In this document: positions 59,675 through 64,000 of the stretch, in pieces
Layout: each line of letters opens with the position of its first letter
How positions within the stretch are numbered: the stretch's first letter is position 1
DNA from: Halomonas sp. ALS9
GTDB taxonomy: Bacteria; Pseudomonadota; Gammaproteobacteria; Pseudomonadales; Halomonadaceae
NCBI RefSeq assembly: GCF_001651035.1
Contig: NZ_LXRG01000065.1
Location: forward strand, 186,001 to 250,000
Reading direction: 5' to 3'
Length of the DNA: 64,000 bases
The notes under the pieces: generated by a model
What the model saw: the letters and a program-made list of their open reading frames with translations, nothing else
Databases searched by the model: none
What the model was told of the DNA's origin: nothing
Program-made: the position numbers and the translations under genes

Positions 59675-61255
59675 TTAGTCGTCGCTGCGATTAATTACTA
59701 GATCACCCAGGTAGGGGAAATCGATGGCGTTGACCACGGGTTCAACCTCAATGCCGTCAGCGGCGGCGTAGGCAAGGTTCTGCCAGTGCAGCATGATGTA
59801 GCCTACATCTTCGTAAAGCATAGCTTCGGCTTCACGCAGCATTTCTTTGCGTTTTTCGAGATCGGTTTCGCTATCGGCTTCTGTCACCAATGCATCAATC
59901 TCTTCGTTGCAGTAGTTGCCGTAGTTGTACTGACCCGCACCGGTCTCTTCATCAATACAGAAAGAGAGGTACTGGAAGAAGTTAGCGGTATCTTCGGTGT
60001 CAGCGTGCCAGCCGATCATCGCCATATCGGATTGGCGAGTATCGTATTCAGGCCAGTACTGCGCCAGGGGCATGGTACGCAAATCAACGTTAATATTGAT
60101 TTGTGCCAGCATGTTAGCGACCGCTTGGGCAATCTGGGCATCGTTTACATAACGGTTGTTGGGGGCAATCATTTCAACGCTGAAGCCCTCTTCGTAGCCC
60201 GCTTCAGCCATTAGCTCTTTGGCGCGTTCAATGTCGTAGCGTGGCGTTAGATCTGGGTTATGACCTGAGTAGCCCTCAGGCGAGAATTGACCTGCTGGTG
60301 TGGCGAAACCGCGCATCAAACGGTCGGCAATGGCTTCTTGGTTAATGGCCAAATCGACTGCTTGACGAACACGTGCGTCTTGGAAGGCTTCAACGCGCTC
60401 TTCGTTCATTTGGAAGCCAATGATACGTGTACCGTCAATCTCAATCAGGTTGACGCCATCGGCCTCGCGTACACGATCCAGATCGTTAGGCGGAACGGCA
60501 TCAATAAAGTCGACCCCGCCGGAGAGCAAGGCAGCAACCCGTGAGGCGTTCTCAGCGATAGGTGTCAGTACAATGCTAGATACATTGCCTTCACTTTCGG
60601 TATCCCAATAATCTGCAAAGCGTTCAAAATCAACCCGGACACCCTGGCGGCGGTCGGTGACAATAAATGGGCCGGTGCCGGAAACGTTGCGCGAAGCAAA
60701 GGAGTTGCCTGCTTTGACGATTTCAGTTTTGTCATTGCCGTCGTCGGTTTCGCCGGTGTAGAACTCGCTATCCATCGGGAAGATGTAGGTAGCCAGGTTG
60801 AGTAGCAATGGGTAAGGTTCGGTGGTGACGATCTCAACGGTATAGTCGTCAACGGCTTCAGCGCTGGCAACCGGCTCAAAAATAGCACGGTAGTCAGGGC
60901 TCTCTTTTAGACGCTCAATGGTCCATACCACGTCTTTGGCAGTAAAATCGTTCCCAGAGTGGAAAGTAACGCCTTCACGCAGCGTCATACGCATGGTGGT
61001 TTCGTCGACTTGCTCCCACTCGGTGGCCAAGCGCGGTTCAAACTGGAAATCTTTTGTCCAGCGGACAAGCGGATCAAACGCAAGGTGAGAGAAGCGCAAC
61101 ATGCCGCCAGAGAGCTGCTCGTGGATATCGAGGGTTTCAGGGTCAGCGGAGTAACCAATGCGAAGCGTTTCAGCACTTGCGGTCATTGGCAGCAACGCCG
61201 TACCCGCTACCACTGCACCAATAACGGAAGCCAGTAAGGTTTTCTTGAGCGTCAT
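59675..61255 (-). CDS. dppA: Peptide ABC transporter substrate-binding protein DppA-like
   Basis: A 526-residue periplasmic binding protein. Signal peptide LLASVIGAVVAGTALLPMTASA, mature start ETLRIGYSADPETLDIHEQ. SBP family 5 motifs: LAFDPLVRWTKDFQFEPRLATEWEQVD, REGVTFHSGNDFTAKDVVWTIERLK. Two cysteines (CIDEETGAGQYNYGNYC) near residue 430 may form a disulfide. It captures peptides or related compounds for the dppBCDF importer. The promoter region contains a triple 13-bp repeat. Confidence 0.94.
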   Translation of the reverse strand: MTLKKTLLASVIGAVVAGTALLPMTASAETLRIGYSADPETLDIHEQLSGGMLRFSHLAFDPLVRWTKDFQFEPRLATEWEQVDETTMRMTLREGVTFHSGNDFTAKDVVWTIERLKESPDYRAIFEPVASAEAVDDYTVEIVTTEPYPLLLNLATYIFPMDSEFYTGETDDGNDKTEIVKAGNSFASRNVSGTGPFIVTDRRQGVRVDFERFADYWDTESEGNVSSIVLTPIAENASRVAALLSGGVDFIDAVPPNDLDRVREADGVNLIEIDGTRIIGFQMNEERVEAFQDARVRQAVDLAINQEAIADRLMRGFATPAGQFSPEGYSGHNPDLTPRYDIERAKELMAEAGYEEGFSVEMIAPNNRYVNDAQIAQAVANMLAQININVDLRTMPLAQYWPEYDTRQSDMAMIGWHADTEDTANFFQYLSFCIDEETGAGQYNYGNYCNEEIDALVTEADSETDLEKRKEMLREAEAMLYEDVGYIMLHWQNLAYAAADGIEVEPVVNAIDFPYLGDLVINRSDD

Positions 61256-61371
61256 ATTCGTTCCCTTAAATCATTGTTTATTGTTCGCTTTGTCGCCGTT
61301 TGCCTAGCTTGAGGCACTCTTCCCGCTAGGCAAACGTCAGCAAAACAGACACGGTCAGTCTGTAAGCCCTC

Positions 61372-61410
61372 TTTACAACATAAGCTTACAACCTAGGCTT
61401 ACAACATAGA
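61372..61410. repeat. 13-bp tandem repeat, three copies, upstream of dppA
   Basis: TTTACAACATAAG, CTTACAACCTAGG and CTTACAACATAGA (61372-61410) lie about 120-155 bases before the dppA start and could be regulator-binding sites or slipped duplications. Confidence 0.75.
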
Positions 61411-61554
61411 GAGTGCTTATCACGTCATACAATCGAAATAATGACAGGCATCATTCGTCTACTGAATGATGAGGCTAATAGCGGCACGCTGATGGCTTAG
61501 CTTAAGACGAAAGTAGTAAGCGAAAAGCGACGCATAACTGGACGGAAACACCTT

Positions 61555-62103
61555 ATGTGGAAAAAACTTGGGATAGCGTTGATCGCTTCTTGGCTACCTA
61601 TCAATGGTTTTGCCGCTGAGCCTGTGGAGCAACGTAGCCCTAATCACGGGGGGGCAGAGCGCGCAGCGCCTGAAATAGCAGGCACGTTAGACGATGAACT
61701 ACATGAGTGGTTTATTTTAAGTCACGGCAATGACTCAAATGCGTCTTTTGTTGAACTGGGTAACGATATCAGTATTGATATCACTGGTTCTGTTGACGAT
61801 GAGGCATGGGAAGGCGAGGAGTCGCTCTCTATTAGCTTAACCGTGAACGAAGAGCAGTTAATCAATGCGGTGGTTATTTATTCCATTGGAAGTTCTATCT
61901 CCCCGCCGTTATTCACCTCTGAAGGCGGTGAAGTGGTCATAACGCTGACGCGCTATGAACGCTCCAGCCAAATCGTGCATGTGGCGGGTAAAATAACGGG
62001 TATATTGGCGTTGCAAATCGAGCTGGGTGAACCGCCAAGCCTAGACGAGGGCATTGAAATTGACGTGGCGTTCGATGTAGAAGCGCAAAAAATAGAGTTC
62101 TAA
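61555..62103 (+). CDS. Secreted hypothetical protein
   Basis: A 182-residue protein with signal peptide MWKKLGIALIASWLPINGFAA. The mature part is acidic with beta-rich strands: SLSISLTVNEEQLINAVVIYSIG, GEVVITLTRYERSSQIVHVAGKI, GIEIDVAFDVEAQKIEF. It has no recognised domain; likely periplasmic, perhaps a small beta-sandwich. Divergent from dppA across a 299-base gap. Confidence 0.7.
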   Translation: MWKKLGIALIASWLPINGFAAEPVEQRSPNHGGAERAAPEIAGTLDDELHEWFILSHGNDSNASFVELGNDISIDITGSVDDEAWEGEESLSISLTVNEEQLINAVVIYSIGSSISPPLFTSEGGEVVITLTRYERSSQIVHVAGKITGILALQIELGEPPSLDEGIEIDVAFDVEAQKIEF

Positions 62104-62154
62104 TCCAGCAGGCCGACCTTTGCCAACCTGCTGAAAGCGCCTGGCAGGGCGATG

Positions 62155-62541
62155 TTAGGAAAATTGCTGGTGTAGCCAGGTATTAATGGCGTCAGATTCG
62201 TACATCCACTCTTCACGTCCATCGTCGTGGGTAATTTTCAAGCAGGGCACTTTGACTTTACCGCCCCCTTCCAACAGCGCCTGCTTATGGGCAGGGTCGA
62301 GCTGGGCATCACGTCGTTCAATGTTCAGGCCTAAGCGTGCCATTTCTTTGCGCACCTTGATGCAAAAAGGGCAGGTGCGAAATTGGTATAGCGCCAGCTT
62401 CTGGCAGGCTTGATCCACGCTAGCTTGCTCTTCAGGCGAGCGCTCTACAGACTTAGGCGTGGAAAGCTTCTCGGAGACCATCATGACCGGCGCAAGCACC
62501 AGGCGAAGGCCACGGAAAAAATAGCGAATTAAAACGCGCAT
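62155..62541 (-). CDS. Glutaredoxin-like (GST N-terminal domain) protein
   Basis: A 128-residue protein. A hydrophobic N-terminal segment (RYFFRGLRLVLAPVMMVSEKL) may be a membrane anchor or amphipathic helix. The thioredoxin-fold part has the active site TCPFCIKVRKEMARLGL (Cys57-Cys60) and KVPCLKITHDDG with the cis-Pro, then YESDAINTWLHQQF. It likely reduces disulfides or glutathione adducts. Confidence 0.87.
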   Translation of the reverse strand: MRVLIRYFFRGLRLVLAPVMMVSEKLSTPKSVERSPEEQASVDQACQKLALYQFRTCPFCIKVRKEMARLGLNIERRDAQLDPAHKQALLEGGGKVKVPCLKITHDDGREEWMYESDAINTWLHQQFS

Positions 62542-62832
62542 CGAAAAGCTCCTTTGCTGATGTGTCGGCTCTCACCAGCGTAACGAGTGGGAAGTAAGTG
62601 ATAGCCACTATTGATAAACAGTGGCTGCATCCTGCAACAACTGGAGGGATTTGTCACTTGAGGGTCGATTTGCCAGCGTTTATAGCGATGAGGTGATGAG
62701 CGAAAAGCGTCAACATGCTAGGCTGCTAGCCATTTTTAGACTATTTGGCTATTTCTAAACCATTTGGTTATTTTTACGTCATTTTTTGGCTTTTAGTAAC
62801 TCAGTTTATGAGCGATTAACGGGGCGAGAGCC

Positions 62833-64000
62833 ATGCATCTGCATATTATGGGTATCTGTGGCACCTTTATGGGTAGCCTTGCGCTGTTGGCGCGTGAAAT
62901 GGGGCACCAGGTGAGTGGCTCCGATCAGAATGTTTACCCACCGATGAGCACCCAGTTGGTTGATGCGGGCATTACCCTGATGGAGGGCTATCACGCCGAG
63001 CATCTGTCGCCAGCGGCGGATCTTGTGATCGTCGGCAACGCTTTGTCACGGGGCAATGAAGAGGTTGAGGCGCTACTCAATAGCGGCTTGCCGTATACCT
63101 CGGGCGCGCAGTGGCTAGCCGAGCATGTGCTGCCTGGACGGCGCGTCATTGCCGTGGCGGGCACCCATGGAAAAACGACCACTGCAAGTGTATTAGCCTG
63201 GTTGCTAGACAGCGCGGGCTTAGCACCGGGTTTTCTGATTGGTGGCGTGCCGCGTAATTTTGGCGTGTCGGCGCGTTTGGGCGACCCGCAAGCACCGTTT
63301 GTGGTGGAAGCCGATGAGTACGATACGGCGTTCTTCGATAAACGCTCCAAATTTGTTCACTACCGCCCGCATATCGCCATACTCAATAATCTTGAATTTG
63401 ACCACGCCGATATCTTTCCAGACCTGGCCGCTATTGAGCGCCAGTTTCATCACTTGGTGCGCACCGTGCCCAGCCAGGGCCAGTTGTTAGTTGCCGATCA
63501 GCAGCCTGCGCTTGAGCGTGTGTTAGAGCAGGGAGTCTGGACGCCGGTGGTGCACTTTGGCGATCAGGACACGAGCGAATGGCAGCTCAAGCTGGAGCGT
63601 GCCGACGCCAGTCGCTTCCAGGTCATTTATAGCGGTGATAAGACGGGTCAGGCGGGCAGCAGCCAAGAGCAGGATGGGGTCGTTGAGTGGCCGCTCACCG
63701 GCGAGCATAATGCCCGCAATGCACTGGCAGCGCTGGCGGCGGCCCATTTGTGTGGGGTGGATTTAGTCCGTGGCTGCGCGGCGCTGGCGCGTTTTGAAAC
63801 GCCCAGACGACGCCAGGAAGTGCGCGGTGAGATCAATGGCATCCAGGTCATTGATGATTTCGCCCACCACCCCACGGCGATAGCCGCCACGCTTAAAGGT
63901 CTACGTGCAGCGACGACCAAAGGGCGTCTGCTGGCGGTAATTGAACCACGCTCTAACACCATGCGTTTAGGCGCGCTGCGCGAACGGCTAATGGAGAGCG
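62833..64000 (+). CDS. mpl: UDP-N-acetylmuramate:L-Ala-gamma-D-Glu-mDAP ligase, partial
   Basis: The 5' 389 codons of mpl, cut by the window end (about 455 in full). Start ATG 62833 with GGGGCGAG before it. MHLHIMGICGTFMGSLALLAREMGH is the N-terminal Mur ligase domain; AVAGTHGKTTTASVL the ATP P-loop; FVVEADEYDTAFFDKRSKFVHYRPHIAILNNLEFDHADIF the central domain signature; LTGEHNARNALAALAAA and DDFAHHPTAIAATL follow. It recycles cell-wall tripeptide. Confidence 0.94.
   Translation, partial: MHLHIMGICGTFMGSLALLAREMGHQVSGSDQNVYPPMSTQLVDAGITLMEGYHAEHLSPAADLVIVGNALSRGNEEVEALLNSGLPYTSGAQWLAEHVLPGRRVIAVAGTHGKTTTASVLAWLLDSAGLAPGFLIGGVPRNFGVSARLGDPQAPFVVEADEYDTAFFDKRSKFVHYRPHIAILNNLEFDHADIFPDLAAIERQFHHLVRTVPSQGQLLVADQQPALERVLEQGVWTPVVHFGDQDTSEWQLKLERADASRFQVIYSGDKTGQAGSSQEQDGVVEWPLTGEHNARNALAALAAAHLCGVDLVRGCAALARFETPRRRQEVRGEINGIQVIDDFAHHPTAIAATLKGLRAATTKGRLLAVIEPRSNTMRLGALRERLMES

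Noticed and set aside
1..64000. CRISPR arrays, rRNA and tRNA genes, prophage structural genes
   Set aside because: No regularly spaced repeats, no rRNA-like blocks, no tRNA cloverleaf with TTCGA arm and no phage genes seen on reading through.

Overview
The window looks like the chromosome of a moderately halophilic gammaproteobacterium of the Halomonadaceae type (Halomonas/Vreelandella). This rests on the proteobacterial gene set (mpl, soxR, cobQ, ompW, a dpp-type operon with pepQ, MoxR/VWA pair, AcoR-type activator), acidic proteins, and frequent transport and amino-acid genes. It is an inference; no rRNA, tRNA or CRISPR array is visible.

Region 1 (about 1-25.2 kb) is accessory DNA in flux. 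Most genes are short, single, and on the + strand: GNAT acetyltransferases, VOC/glyoxalase proteins, GFA-type proteins, a methyltransferase, an ACT protein, a RidA protein, a nucleotidyltransferase, toxin-antitoxin genes and small unknowns. They are mixed with relics of the same families: a truncated transposase, two relics of soxR, relics of a GFA gene and a CYTH gene fused end to end, a relic of the nucleotidyltransferase gene, a GNAT gene with an in-frame stop and a frameshifted monooxygenase gene. One attC-like site (263-332), one half-attC (12247-12267) and several GTTAGG junctions suggest a decayed integron cassette array. Also here are an N-terminally truncated Rho paralogue, an RhlE-type helicase, a LodA/LodB-type quinoprotein oxidase operon, and a duplicated SoxR-controlled VOC gene.

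Region 2 (about 25.2-36 kb) is ordinary chromosome: AraC/GlxA regulators, isochorismatase, CMD protein, methyltransferase, LprI and DUF4019 proteins, DedA/YqaA and DUF1206 membrane proteins, LysE-type exporter, glutaminase and an AraC-MGMT fusion.

Region 3 (about 36-42 kb) is one minus-strand operon: LacI-type repressor, periplasmic binding protein, two permeases, ATPase, then a metallophosphoesterase overlapping the ATPase gene. A perfect 18-bp palindrome in front of the repressor gene is the probable operator. cobQ, a RidA protein, a VWA/MoxR pair and an unknown gene follow.

Region 4 (about 46.6-52.2 kb) holds an AcoR-type sigma-54 activator divergent from a SnoaL-flavin monooxygenase fusion gene and a butanediol-dehydrogenase-type gene, with an inverted-repeat activator site and a GG-N10-GC promoter between them. 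Downstream is a second sigma-54 promoter with an NtrC-like site, two hairpins and a strong terminator but no ORF: a candidate nitrogen-regulated small RNA.

Region 5 (about 52.3-64 kb) has ompW, then pepQ, a LysR regulator and a complete dpp-type peptide ABC operon (binding protein, two permeases, two ATPases), all on the minus strand and likely working together in peptide uptake and cleavage, followed by a secreted unknown protein, a glutaredoxin-like protein and the start of mpl, which runs off the end.
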